A stretch of DNA of 64,000 bases, taken from assembly GCA_963675135.1 (NCBI GenBank), contig OY776129.1, forward strand, positions 46,140,141 through 46,204,140. The letters run 5' to 3'. This document shows positions 22,890 through 35,100 of this stretch, in pieces. The stretch is from Galeopsis tetrahit. Its lineage: Eukaryota; Streptophyta; Magnoliopsida; Lamiales; Lamiaceae. The notes under the pieces are model-generated. The model was not told the origin of the DNA and searched no databases. It worked only from the letters and a program-made list of their open reading frames with translations. The translations under genes and the position numbers were made by a program. Position 1 is the first letter of the stretch. Every line of letters begins with the position of its first letter.

Positions 22890-23545
22890 GATAGATTTTT
22901 TAAATTATGTTTTTACGATTTTCTTTTTCTAAAATATGGGTGATTTAGTGGTGAATCGACGGTAACTCGACAATGACTCGACTACATATTGTAAATGTAT
23001 AAATTATGGTTGATTTTATTATTATATTTTGTGTAAATTAATAAAAAGATAATATAGTATTTTAAATGTAGTAATTTAAAAAAAAAAAAATTGGGGGTGA
23101 AATCATAAAATGAGTGGGGGCAGAGAATTGTGGTAAAAAAAATTAGGGGTGAACTTATAAAATTAGCGGGTGTAGAGAACCGTTGTAAAAAAGAAATGAT
23201 TTGGGGTGAACTCATAAAATGAGCGGGTGCAGATAACTGTAGTATAAATATGATTTGGGGGTGAACTCATAAAATGAGCAGGTGCATATAACTGTAGTAA
23301 AAAAATATTTGGGGGTGAACTCATAAAATGAGCGGGGTGCAGATAACTGTGGTAAAAAAATAATTTGGGGGCGAACTCATAAAATGAGCGGGTGTAGATA
23401 ATTGTTGTAAAAAAAAATGATTTGGGGGTGAACTCATAAAATGAGTGGGTGCAGATAACTGTAGTAAAAATATAATTTAGGGGTGAACTCATTAAATTAA
23501 TGGGTGCACATAAAATATAAATAAAAAATTAAAACTAGGGGTACG
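22890..23545 (-). repeat. right arm of the foldback repeat (GAGTTCACCC family)
   Basis: Inverted counterpart of 9538-9880. It has seven or so units of GGGGGTGAACTCATAAAATG with AGCGGGTGCAGATAACTGTA, preceded by AAAATATGGGTGATTTAGTG and GTGTAAATTAATAAAAAGATAATA. Reading frames here are shadows of the tandem repeat. Confidence 0.7.
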
Positions 23546-23706
23546 GTGCAATAGGGGGTACGCAAGTGTGACCCTTTTAAATAACCATAGAATGATAAGA
23601 ATTTTATAAAACAATATAATTTTAAATAATACTCTATGTTTTGCTATCATTAAAAAAAAAAAAAAAAGATTAAGTAATGAAAATTCATAATACATCAAAA
23701 ATAATA

Positions 23707-23989
23707 CTCCCTCCGTCCCATAAAAATTTGCACACTTTCCATATATGGATGTCCCATACCAATTTGCACACTCCATAAAAGGAAATATCTTCATAACCCT
23801 CACCCTTAAAATATACTCATATTTACCCATATGCCATTATTTTTCCACACTCAATCTACTTTTTACTTTACTTTATTAATAAAAGTTTACAAAATTACCC
23901 CTCAAAACATCACTCATTACACCTTTTCTTACACATTTTTTAATATGTGTGCCGTCCCAAGAGTGCAAATTCCTCTGGGACGGAGGGAG
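23707..23989. mobile_element. Stowaway-type MITE
   Basis: CTCCCTCCGTCCCATAAAAA at the left and its imperfect inverse ending CTGGGACGGAGGGAG at the right, between TA duplications at 23705-23706 and 23990-23991. It is 283 bp and non-coding. TTTGCACACT is repeated inside. Confidence 0.92.
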
Positions 23990-23991
23990 TA

Positions 23992-24673
23992 ATTGAAGAA
24001 TGAGAGAAGTCCTAAAATTAAATAAAGAAGAAAGAGGCGGCTTTTTTTTATTTTTTATTTTATGTATATTTTTTTTAGTAAGTATTAGTGGGATGATGTG
24101 GCAAATTACGAGTCATCGATATAATAAAAGGTTGAGATTGAAAGAAATTTATAAATTTTACAGATTTAGAATTGGAGAGGGTATATTTAGGGTTGTAAAC
24201 GAATCGAAGCGAATACTGCAGTATTCTATTCATGAAAATATTCGAATTTTTGTATTCATTAAATTTTCGAATAATAAATTTGATTCGGTATTCGATTCGA
24301 TTCGATTGATTATTCATACTATTTGATTCGATTTTTTTAATACATATTCTAAATATTATTTTCAAGTATTCGATTTGAAATTGATTCGTATTCAATTTGA
24401 CTTGAAACTATTCGATTCGAAAATTTATGGAGAAATTTTTTAAAATAATAATTAATTTAAATAATACAGTATTATAGGACATGAGACAAATATATATTTA
24501 AAAATATATTTATTTATATATATTATAAATATAATCGAATTTTTACGAATATCGAATCGAATATCATAATTTTGTATTTGTATTCGTTTATTAATCGAAT
24601 TAAAAAACAATTACCATCTATACTGGCTAAGCCTGCCTATTTATAACACCGAGCTAAAGATTTTTAAAAAATC
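23992..24673. other. AT-rich region with a GATTCGATT-rich block
   Basis: No gene. Bases 24188-24620 start AGGGTTGTAAACGAATCGAA and are rich in ATTCGA/TCGAAT words on both strands. This resembles low-complexity non-autonomous hAT elements, but no clean right terminus or duplication is visible. Confidence 0.35.
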
Positions 24674-24675
24674 TA

Positions 24676-24974
24676 CTCCCTCTGATCTACAATAAGTATT
24701 GTTTTTATTAAATTTGTTGAAATTAAGAAATAATATGTATTGACAAGTATACCCTTACATAATAAAAAAAGATTTTGATCATATTAATTCTCTTAAAATC
24801 TTTCCAAATTCTTTTTACCAATCTTTTTCAATTATTTCCATATTTATGTCTCAAATAAAAGTAAGTTAGAAATTAGAAGATTTTCTAAAGTTAAAGGAAG
24901 GGCATAACGAGAATAAACTTATTTGTGTACAAGAGAAAAAGACTAAAACAACACTTATTATAGAATTGATGGAG
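24676..24974. mobile_element. Stowaway-like MITE
   Basis: CTCCCTCTGATCTACAATAA at the left, with its imperfect inverse TTATTATAGAATTGATGGAG at the right. TA is present on both sides (24674-24675 and 24975-24976). Termini are divergent, with roughly 30-bp arms. It is 299 bp and non-coding. Confidence 0.85.
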
Positions 24975-25497
24975 TATTTACTAACACTACCAGTAAAATA
25001 CTCGTTTTACCGATGAAAATAGCGACGAAAATTCGGTCTGAAATAGTGCTTTCCGACGAAAATATCGACGAAAAAATTCGATCGACGAAAACATTGTCGG
25101 TAATTTTTACCGATGGAAAATTATTTTTATTTTTTTTAAAATAAAAAAGAAGGGGCAGTTTGAACTCGGGCCCAAGCCAACGGGCTGGCCCTGACCCGCC
25201 CCGGACCAAACACGACCCACGTCCAAGCCCAAGCCCGCGAGGGGGACTATACATATAATTGACCAAATTTTCGGTCTTTATGGGATGCAAACCCGGGTGT
25301 GTGGACACCTAGTGAGGGGCGCCTACCACTCGAACAAGTTTGTTTTTCGTTTATAATTGTAATATTAATGGACATATAATGTACTCATTTTCGACCCATT
25401 TATTTTAAATTCATAAAATTAATTTTTTTTCCGTTATACTAATATAACCGAATTTTTTATGTATAACTATTGTAATTTATTTTTATTTATATATTGT

Positions 25498-26615
25498 TGT
25501 AAACACAAATTCGTGAATTAAATATAAAAACGCGAAAATGTGAAACGATTTTATTTAATTTCGGATTAAACCGATGAATATTGCGGGTTACAATCTCTAA
25601 TTTCTCCTCTGATTCTCTCTTCTTGAACTTCTTGAATTTCTTGAGCTTTTGGAGCTGGATCCGCAGTCGAATCCTTTCCGATCTTGTATTTGGGGCTTTA
25701 TAACGTTAATCCAAAGGCTTAGCACCGTATTTTGGATTAAACGCCGGATTTAGGGACTTTTTAGATGAACGTCGTTGAAGATCGTTCTTGAATTTGGGAC
25801 TTTGTAACGTTAATCCAAGGGCTTGACGCCGTATTTTGGATTAAACGTTGATTTTCGGGACCTTTCGGGACTTTCGGGACTTTTCGGGACTTTCGAAACT
25901 TTTCGGGACGAACACCGTTGAAGATCCACGAAGCACTTTGAAGAAACACCGAATCGAAGAGGCTTAGCACCTTGATCTCCACTCGAACACTGCTTCTTGC
26001 TGCTTTGCACGAAGAACGCCTTGAAGAAACGCCGAATCGAAGAGGCTTAGCACCTTGATCTCCACTCGAACACCACTTCTCGCCGCTTTGCACGAAGAAC
26101 GCCTTTGAAGATCCTCCGCTTGCTGAAGAACACTCTAAAATCTCTGCAGTGAATTTTAGAGCCTTGAATGCTTCTGATTTCTTGATGATCAAAATGAATG
26201 AAATGAGGCCTCTATTTATAGGTGTAGGCCTGGAGATTTTTGTGCAAGTAGTTAGGGCTTTTAATTCAAAATTTTGAATTGTTTGATGGGCTAAGAATGC
26301 CCTTTGGGCTTGAATTATCAAACTTGGGCCCAATTTAATTTGCTGGACTTTAGAGGCCTGTTTGGATTTTCTGAATTTTAGAGATCCGTCTTTACTTATC
26401 GAGCTTTAGAGACCCGTATTAATTTACCGGACTTTAGAGGTCCGTCTTAAATTTTCAATTGATTTATTGGGCTTTGGAGGGAATAATAATTAATTATATA
26501 TTTACTTTTAGGAATTAAATTTATTCCAACAAATAAATAATAAATTTAATTAATATTTAACCCGTAATTTCCACGCGTCGCAATTTAATTCGTAATTGAA
26601 TTTTACTCGTCTACA
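25498..26615 (-). repeat. Tat-2 3' LTR
   Basis: 1118 bp, TGTAGACGAG...GTTTACA on the minus strand. TATAAATA on the minus strand at 26213-26220. It contains an extra 19 bp in a GGGACTTTC-repeat tract (about 25858-25910) relative to the 5' LTR. The polypurine tract GAGGGGACAAT lies just inside it at about 26616-26628. Confidence 0.94.
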
Positions 26616-28586
26616 AATTGTCCCCTCGTATTTCATCCACGAGTACATTTGTCTTTGAAGTGGATGAATTGCGAAATTATTTCAATGTTTTGTATTATTG
26701 GACTTTATGAATTGTCACAATCCATAAAATGTATCTCATGGACTCAAATAGTGTAGTCTTTTGGGCCAAAATGAACAAACAAGTTCATGAATGTATAGAG
26801 TACTTCAAAGCCCAACTCTTCTTTCTTACAATTAATCTAGTCCAAGAAGGCAATTAATCTAGTCCAAGAAGGAGGCCCAATTATATTTGAATATCTTTCA
26901 CCCGTAAATCACAAAATATATGTCACCAAATCTTTGAAATATGATTTTACAAGAATTTTGGAATTTAGTTGAGATACACCAAATACTTGTTGATCCTTAT
27001 CTTTTCACCTTTTCAAGTCTATATAAAGGATGCCTCCTTCAATCATCACTTCATAATTTATCACATTCACAAAGAAGCAAAGTAATTATCAGAGCTCACG
27101 AGGTAATAAAGAGCTCACGAGGTAACAAAGAAGAAAGAAGCAAAGTAATTATCAGAGCTCACGAGGTAACATACTATGCAGCGCTTTTCATTTTATTTTA
27201 TTTCTGAACGTATATGCATGTATATATATAGCACATATTAATTTTGCCAAGAACTATTCTCTCTTTCTTTTGTTTTATTAATATGTCCATACACTGTCAT
27301 CCGTAATCAACTTTTATGTTATGCACTTTTGACGAGTGAACCTTTGCCATAATTTTTTATCGATTTCACGGGTTTTCAAACGAGAGATCGTCGGTGTCCC
27401 TTGGGTCTTTTTACTCTCTTTGAAACTTGTGAATCTCGAAAAAGAATTAACACCAATCTCAAAAAAGAATTAACACCAATGCGAAGAAGGATTTCTTAAA
27501 TATTCACAGAATTCAAAAGAGAATGTGGGTGTCCCGTGGGTCTTTTTACTCTTTCGAATCTGTGAATTTTAATGATTTGGAGAAGAATCCACAACTTATT
27601 TTCGCCCAAATCAACTTTCTTTCAATAGCCCTTCTTAATCAAATTGACCAAATTCGAAAGAGAGAGTGGGTTTTCGGTCGTTGGTATGTTAATCTCTTCG
27701 GATTTGGACAGTTTGAAAAGGAGGGGGACTTTGAAATTACTTGTTTTGGGCGTCTATAGGCGAGAGACGGTGTTGCGACTCACGGCGACGACAACTGACC
27801 TGTGGTGGCCAAACCTAGGCGGAGCACGGCGGCGACGGCGGCCATAGCAGGCGGGGCGATCGATGGGCGTGGACGACGGCCGATTCCAGGCGAGGCGGTG
27901 TGCGAACAGTCGTCACGGCAACGACAGCTGGCGGCGTGCGAACAGGTGGCTTTAAGCGGAGCACAACGGCGATTGCGACCATGGCGACGGCGGTCGGACA
28001 GCGGCGGCGCTTTAGGCAGATCTTGGTGGTCGCTGGGTGTCGAGTGCAGCGGCGACGCTGTCGACGACTGGCTTCGGGGTGGCGGGCGACTGCAGCCGGA
28101 GTGGCGGAGCACAGCGACTGATTTAAGCGAGGTGGCGAGCTTCCGGGCGCGGCGGCGCTGTTGACGGTGAAGTGCGACCATGGCGCGACGTTGGCTTTAG
28201 GCGACGCGTTCCGGCGGACACTTTAGGCGGAGTACGGCGGCGACCATGGCGAGGCGTGAGCAGGCGTCATTCTTGTTCTGGTTGAAGAAAAGGACGGCCT
28301 AATTTTACTTCAAGTCTTCAAGTCGTGAAAATGAAAAGAGAAATGGGGCAGCAAATCATTTGGGCTTGATTCATTAAGAAGATAGGCCCACTGAAATATC
28401 TTTACTTAATTAATTCAACCCAGTCTGAATATGGATTGTGGGCTTTATTTGCTAAATTAATTAAAACAGGCCCAAACTTCTTATTAATTTAGATAAGTCC
28501 AATTCCTTATTTGTCAAATTAATTTAGAATAAATTAATTGTCCCTCTTTACGATGAATTCTCTAATAATTTTCTTCATCTCTTTAG
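26616..28586 (+). other. Tat-2 leader region of the antisense gene, GC-rich block
   Basis: No long reading frame that can be trusted. Bases 27060-27170 hold three copies of GAGCTCACGAGGTAA, each a possible 5' splice site (ACGAG|GTAA). Bases 27770-28270 are GC-rich (GGCGGAGCACGGCGGCGACG and variants) with short frames on both strands that look like composition artefacts. The segment ends at a polypyrimidine tract and AG (CATCTCTTTAG at 28576-28586) directly before the antisense coding exon. Confidence 0.55.
27022..27027 (+). promoter_or_regulatory. TATA box for the Tat-2 antisense gene
   Basis: TCTATATAAAGG is a close match to the plant TATA consensus. It lies about 40-140 bp before the repeated GAG|GTAA splice-donor-like words and 1.56 kb before the coding exon, and faces opposite to the retrotransposon. 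Promoter role is inferred. Confidence 0.55.
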
Positions 28587-31283
28587 GTGCCCCTTATTGG
28601 TAACTCTGCGAAACCTTGGCCTTTATCAAATGTCGGACTTCACTTGGACAATTGGTCACATGAGATATCCTTGAACAAATCGACGAAAGCTTGGGTTATT
28701 GACAACACTTCCCATCGCAACGAGACTGAAGAGGATGTAAGTCATCTACCAACCTTGGGGAGGCGTATAGTTATGGGCAAGGACAACTGGAGAGGAACTA
28801 TAGAGTTTTCTGGAGAATTCGGTTATCACAAAGGATATTGGGAGTGGACTGAAGACGTTTTGAGCCGATGTGGACATACCCTCAAGGACGCTAGGATTTA
28901 TTACGCTGTCTTTGCCTCCCTTTTTACTTATGACTTTAATTCTGAAATTATCAAAGCTTTTTGTGAGGCATGGTGTCCATCTACAAATACGTTGCTCACC
29001 ACTTTTGGAGAGATGTCCATCTCATTATGGGACATGCATGAGCTAACAGATCTTCCTCTAGACGGCTATCTATATGACGAGGTGATACCTAATGCGCCCG
29101 AACTTTTTGACGAAACTGGGGACTTATGCCTTCCAAAGAGTTGCAAATATTTACTCCACGCTTACCACATACTTTGTGGGAGCGTTTCTAGGGGCGGCGT
29201 ATCGATTGATCGATGGATTGAATTTTGGTCAAGAAAAACTGGAAAGTATCGTCAACCTCCCACACGAAGCGAGAAAAAGAGAAGTTGTCGCCCTAAGTCG
29301 ACTCATAATCCACTTGGGAGTCTTGGAGTCCATAAGCCATGGTCCGATGCAGAAGTTACTTTGTTCAAAACACTCAAGATTGAACCGGCCCAACAAGAAG
29401 AGACATATCTTGCTGCTCATTTAGCTTGTTGGCTTTGCATATTCACCCTTCCTAATGGTGAAATGAATATGATATGTCCTGCTACTTTCAAGATGGCTAG
29501 TTTGATGGCTACGGGTAGGACAGTTAATCTTGTTGTACCGGTCTTGGCTAATATTTACAAGGGTTTGAATCGGATTTCGCTGCACCCCGAACCATCCCGA
29601 GCTCGATCTGCCTTTCCGGTTCATTTTGTGTACGTTTGGTTAGCCCGATATTTTAGGACCCATTACCCTGCTGTTCATGATCACCGTGCCCCTATAATGG
29701 TGAAGTATTCTGGAGAGAATGGTGCTAAGTACCATAACCCTGCGGAGGCTCGTAAACGGATTCATAGAGGAGAGTCTGCCGAATGGACATGCAATATGTT
29801 AAATCGGAAGCAACTTATTTCTTATGTTGATACCGGAACAGGTCAACGGGCTAACTGGAGTTACTTTGTCGCTATTCGATCCAATTACCTCACTTGGAGA
29901 CAAGGTAATCGCTTTATTGTTGAACCTTACAGCCCACACCGATTTAGCCGTCAATTCGGCTTTTACCAAGAAGTTCCGAGAGTTGATTTTTGATCTTCGT
30001 GAGACTCCATTAGATAACGGGACGCATTATTGGCAATCATGTACTTTGCGCGGATCTCGTGCTAAGGTGTGTTTTCCGATTGCCCCGGTGAATCCTAAGT
30101 CGTATTCTTCACCAGATTACAAGAAGTGGTGGGCCCAAGCTCATGGTGCTTACTTAGAAAATCATGTTGACGACTTGATCAACTCGAAGCATGACAATGT
30201 CTTGGAAGAAGAAGTATTGGTCGTTGATAGTCATGATCTTTGTGGAGAGCTTGATAAAGACACTTCTCGAACGCTGGTTGATCCTCCCTTGATTCCTGAA
30301 ATAGCGCCAGTGGTTGAGACTAGCAAGAGAAAGAGTATTTCTCCATGTTCGGAAGAGAGTCAAGGTGAAGACGATGATCGCCATTGGAAACGAGCCAAGA
30401 AGGTTACCAAAGCTTTAGTGCCTTTGGAGGAATCAGTTAAAGACTCCCTGAAGAAAGAGGTTTTTATCACTCACTCTTTTCTTACTTTCCATTTTTTTTT
30501 ACTACTACTTTACTAATTATGTTCACATGTCTACTTTTTCAGGCGATGGTAAACATCTTTGGTAGTGATTGTGAATCAGATGAAGAAGAAGTATTGTCTT
30601 CGGTGAAGGTTTTGAAAGCTTCTTCTCCTATCAACGTTGGGAAGCAGTGTACTCAAGCAGTTTCGATATTTCACTGTGATAAGTTCTTTCTTGATCGTGA
30701 ACGGGACTTTGTTTTGTCTACATGGAAAGCTCTTCAAGCAAGAATCATGGGAACCCCTATTAACCTCTTATCTTCTATGAAGGAGGAAGTGCTTATTGCA
30801 TTCACGAGGTTACAGACTTATGCCCAAACTGAACTCCCGTCTATAGAGGCGTCTTTGATATCCTTGTTTGAGAGAGCCGATGATCATGACCTGATGAGGT
30901 CCAAATCTTCTGATGGATGTCGTAAGGAGACTCTTAATCAACAGTTGACTGAAGTTAAGCATGCCCTTCACGAGGTTGAGGAGAAACGTGCTGAAAATCT
31001 TTCTCAAGTCGAGGCTATCCAAACAAAGCTTCAAAAAGTCAAGGATAAGGTGTGCCGCTTGAAAGAGTTGAAGAAGGAGAAGAAAGTATTGGCCCAGTCA
31101 TTGGAGGAGAAAGAAACATTAGTTTAAGGTTTTGACACCGAGATCCTAAGTTTTCAAGACGAAATCTCCACTATCAACAATACGCCCCTGATAGAAGATG
31201 ATGTAATTGAAGGTTTGAAGAAGACGGAGACCGAGCTAGAAGAGGCTTTAGAAGAGTTTAAGGGTTTAGGCCTCTTTTTTTAG
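28587..31283 (+). pseudogene. Tat-2 antisense gene, plant mobile domain (PMD) protein, broken
   Basis: The coding exon opens right after a 3' splice site (CTCTTTAG|GTGCCC) and has KPWPLSNVGLHL, KAWVIDN, LLTTFGEMSISLWDMHELTDL and FSRQFGFYQEVP. These are signatures of the plant mobile domain ('aminotransferase-like' PMD, MAIN-like) over about 450 residues. The frame shifts near 29985-29995 at a T-run and continues with HYWQSCTLRG and KKWWAQAHGAYL. A predicted 83-nt intron (30460-30542, AGAG|GTTTTT...TTTTCAG|GCG) joins in phase to a C-terminal exon rich in Glu/Lys heptad-like sequence (VKHALHEVEEKRAENLSQVE). A TAA at 31125 interrupts it; the same frame runs on to TAG at 31281. Usual role unknown; host PMD proteins act in silencing and gene regulation. 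The start codon is probably in an upstream exon. Confidence 0.85.
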
Positions 31284-32176
31284 TTGCTCTATGACTTTTA
31301 TGATTTCCTTGATTTGTCTGTTGTTTTTCATGGATATTTTGCTTTGCACACTCCATGTATCTATTTCATTTTTGCTTTGGCACTTTGATTAAAATTTATT
31401 TTCTTCGTCTATATCTCACATGTTCATATTCTTCAATACTTGCTTTTGTATATTCATCGAGACAAATGAATTGGCCCTTTTGGAGAATAAAGATTATCTA
31501 TTAAAAGAAAACCCTAAAGCCATAAGTTCACATGTCGAACCAGAGGCCGGAGCGCCGTTAAAACCTTGCCTCGGAAAACCCTCCTTAGGGACAAAACCTG
31601 GGTCAAGGGAAAAGGTACACCCCTCTACAAAATTGAAGTACAAAATCGGAAATATAAGGCAAAATGAGGTTTGGGAATTGCCCCCTTCACTTTCTTCCTT
31701 CTTTGTTTTCTTCATGCTTCATATGTTCGTCACTTTTGTATTCATCGATCCGACTTACTCGAACAACTCGATTTAACTTATGACTGTACTTAGAAATATA
31801 CTAAGTTGCCTACGTACCTCTTTAAAGAGGATCAAGCCATAACCTAGTTCAAGCAAAATTTGATTTATATTTTTGGGGGGGGGACCGTTCACAGTTTATA
31901 CTCATGCGGGCCAGGAGTGACTATTCTTTAACTACTGTAGACAAAGTAGGGATTTAAGTATTTAACCACTTAAAATGCCTTTAGTGGAGTAAGTTAACAA
32001 TTTAACCACATGTATTTACCTTTGGTGGTTGTCGTACACAGTTTATACTCGTGCGGACCAGGAGTAATAAGCAGTTTAGTCTCGTGCATCATGGAGTAAC
32101 AAGCAGTTTAAGCTCGTGCGTTCTTGGAGCGACAAGCAGTTTAGGCTCATGCGTTTATGGAGCGTACTTGTTTTCT
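31284..32176. repeat. Tat-2 spacer with short tandem repeats
   Basis: No gene. Four degenerate units of about 32 bp (AGCAGTTTAGGCTCATGCGT type) lie at about 32038-32163, with a related pair at 31893-31915. They fill the gap between the 3' ends of the convergent integrase and antisense genes, the same position as the 124-bp array of Tat-1. Confidence 0.7.
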
Positions 32177-35100
32177 TTACGCGTAGTAGCGTTTCAAAAA
32201 CATCCCATTTATAGGACCAATGTTCACGCCATCTTCAGAAATTAGCTTGTAGGCGTCGTTTGTGTAAACTTCTTTAACAACATATGGGCCATCCCACTTA
32301 GCCAAGAATTTATTCCCAACACGGTGAGTTACTACGATAGGCCTTCTCACAGCAAGCACCAAATCACCAACTTGAAAAGAACGTATCCTCACTTTTTTGT
32401 TAAACGTTCTGGAAAGGCGAGCTTGATAGCATTCGAGCCTTTGTTGTGCTTCCAATCTTTTCTCATCTAGGGCTTCCAACTCTTCAAGACGTAAGCGTGC
32501 ATTCTCTTCTTCCGTCAGCCCTTCTTGTATTGCCATCCTTAGAGATGGAATCTGTTTCTCAAGGGGAACAACTGCTTTAACACCATACACCAACGAGTAG
32601 GGAGTAGCTTGTGTAGGTGTTCTGTAAGTAGTTCGATACGCCCATAGAGCTTCATTCATCTTTTCATGCCAATCTCGCTTTGACTTGGAGACTACTTTCT
32701 TCAAGAGGTTGCACAAGGTCTTGTTGAAAGCTTTAGCGAGTCCATTAGCAACTGCGTTGTACATAGAAGATTTCCTTTGTTTGAAGTCAAACTTGTCACA
32801 AAGTTTGTCGATGTGACTATTACTGAACGATCTTCCATTATCGGTGATGATGTACCGAGGGACCCCGTATCTAAAAATGATATTGACCCGAATAAAATCA
32901 GCAACATTTTCTTTCTTCACTTCTCTCAAAGGTATAGCTTCTGCCCATTTGGAGAATTAATCGGTTGCAGCCAGAATGTACAGATGACCGCCTGATGACT
33001 TCGTTAGTGGTCCCACCACATCTAGACCCCAAGCATCAAATGGCCACGAGGCAACGGTTGGGTGCAATAGTTCCGGAGGTTGATGGATAAGGTTGGCATG
33101 AAACTGACAAGCTTGACATTTTCGTGCGTAATCCATACAGTCTTTCACCATTGTCGGCCAGTAGTAACCCATCCTCTTCACTCGAAAGTGTAACTTTGGC
33201 CCGGACTGATGAGCACCACAAATGCCGGCGTGTGCTTCTTCCATTGCGTGGGCGGCTTCACCATTACCGAGACACCTTAAGAAGACCCCATCAAATGATC
33301 GTCTATAAAGCACACTCTTGTAGTATATGAATCTAGGGGCTCGACGTCTGATATCCACTCTTCGTTTCAGATCATTTGGCAATTTGTCGTATTTCAAGTA
33401 GTCGACAAATGGTTGACGCCAATCTTCTTCTTCAATTTCAAGTACCTCAATAACATGACTTTCACCTTCTTCATCACCGTCATCCTCAAATATAGGAGGC
33501 ACAACCCAACTTTTACATATTGGGATACGAGCTTTACTTTCGGGCAATGCAATTGCCGAAGCAAGTTTTGCTAGAGCATCCGCTTATTTGTTATCTTTCC
33601 TTGGGACATGCTCAATTTCCACATCTTCGAGATAATTCATGAGTCGTCGAGCGTACTTTTGGTAAGGAAGCAACTCTGGTTTCCTAACCTCGTATGATCC
33701 AAGCATCTGGTTCACTATCAACTTTGAATCCTCATACACCCTGAGGTGTAGTTTCTTAATATCGACTGCCATTTCCAACCCAAGTATGAGTGCTTGGTAC
33801 TCAGCAACATTGTTTGAGCAATTCTCTATTAAAGTGAAAGAATAGGGCAAGACTTCTCCATCAGATGTTACAAACACAACTCCAGCGCCGACTCCTTCTT
33901 TATGAGCGGACCCATCAAAATACATCTTCCATGGGGGAGTTATTTCAACAGTTAGGACGTCTTCGTCTGGAAGGTCGTCACATAACTCCCATTCTGCAGG
34001 CATTGGATGATCGGCTAAGAAATCGGCCAAAATTTGTCCCTTAACAGCCTTCTGAAGGACGTAAATGATCTAAAATTGTTGCAATTGGAGATACCATCTT
34101 GCGAGTCGATCCAAGAGAACTGGCCTAGACATAACATATTTCAACGGGTTTGCTCTCGATACAAGATGGATGGTATGGGCCTGGAAATAATGCTTTAATT
34201 TCTGAATTACGAATATAAGAGCTAGACACAGCTTCTCAATCGGAGAGTACTTCAATTCATTTGGAGTCATCATTCTACTCAGGTAGTACAAAGAATTTTC
34301 CTTTCCTGACTCATTTTCTTGTGCCAGCAAGGCTCCAACTGAATGCTCTTGAGCAGCGATATAAAGAATCAACGGACGTCCGAGCACCGGAGCGATCAAT
34401 ACTGGTGGCTTCATCAAATATGACTTGATGCTTTTGAAAGCATTACTGCAAGATTCATCCCATTCAAACGGTGTATCTTTCTTCATGAGACGGCTGAATG
34501 GTTGACATCGTCCGGCTAAGTTTGAAATGAATCTTCTGAGGTATGCCAGCTTTCCTTGTAGGCTTTTAAGCTCATGAATATTTCGAGGTTCCGGAATCTT
34601 TAAGATTGCATCAATCTTTGCTTGCTCGATTTCAATCCCTCGCTGGCGAACCACAAATCCAAGAAACTTTCTCGATTTGACTCCGAATGCACACTTCAAA
34701 GGATTCATCCTAAGCTGGTATCGCCTCAAGCGTTCAAAAACAACCCTCAGGTATTGGAGGTGATCATTCCTCCTCTTTGATTTTACGACTAAGTCATCAA
34801 CGTAACATTCAACATTCTTGTGAAGCATGTCGTCGAAAATCCTTTGCATGGCTCTTTGGTATGTTGCGCCTGCATTCTTCAAACCAAATGGCATCACTTT
34901 GTAGCAGTATATTCCTTTTGGGGTACGAAAAGCAGTGAGCTCTTCGTCTTTTGGCAACATACGAATTTGATAGTAACCCGACGACCCATCCATGAAACTT
35001 AGAGCTTCATGACCCGTTGTTGCATCAATCATAAGTTCGGGAATAGGTAACGGAAAATCATCTTTGGGACATGCAACATTCAAATCCCGAAAGTCAACAC

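Noticed and set aside
22982..23492. Minus frames repeating FYEFTPN-type motifs
   Set aside because: The apparent protein repeat is the translation of the GAGTTCACCC tandem unit; the same happens at 60730-61358.
27780..28181. Arg/Ala-rich frames on both strands within Tat-2
   Set aside because: The GC-rich repeat-like block gives open frames in several phases; no domain.
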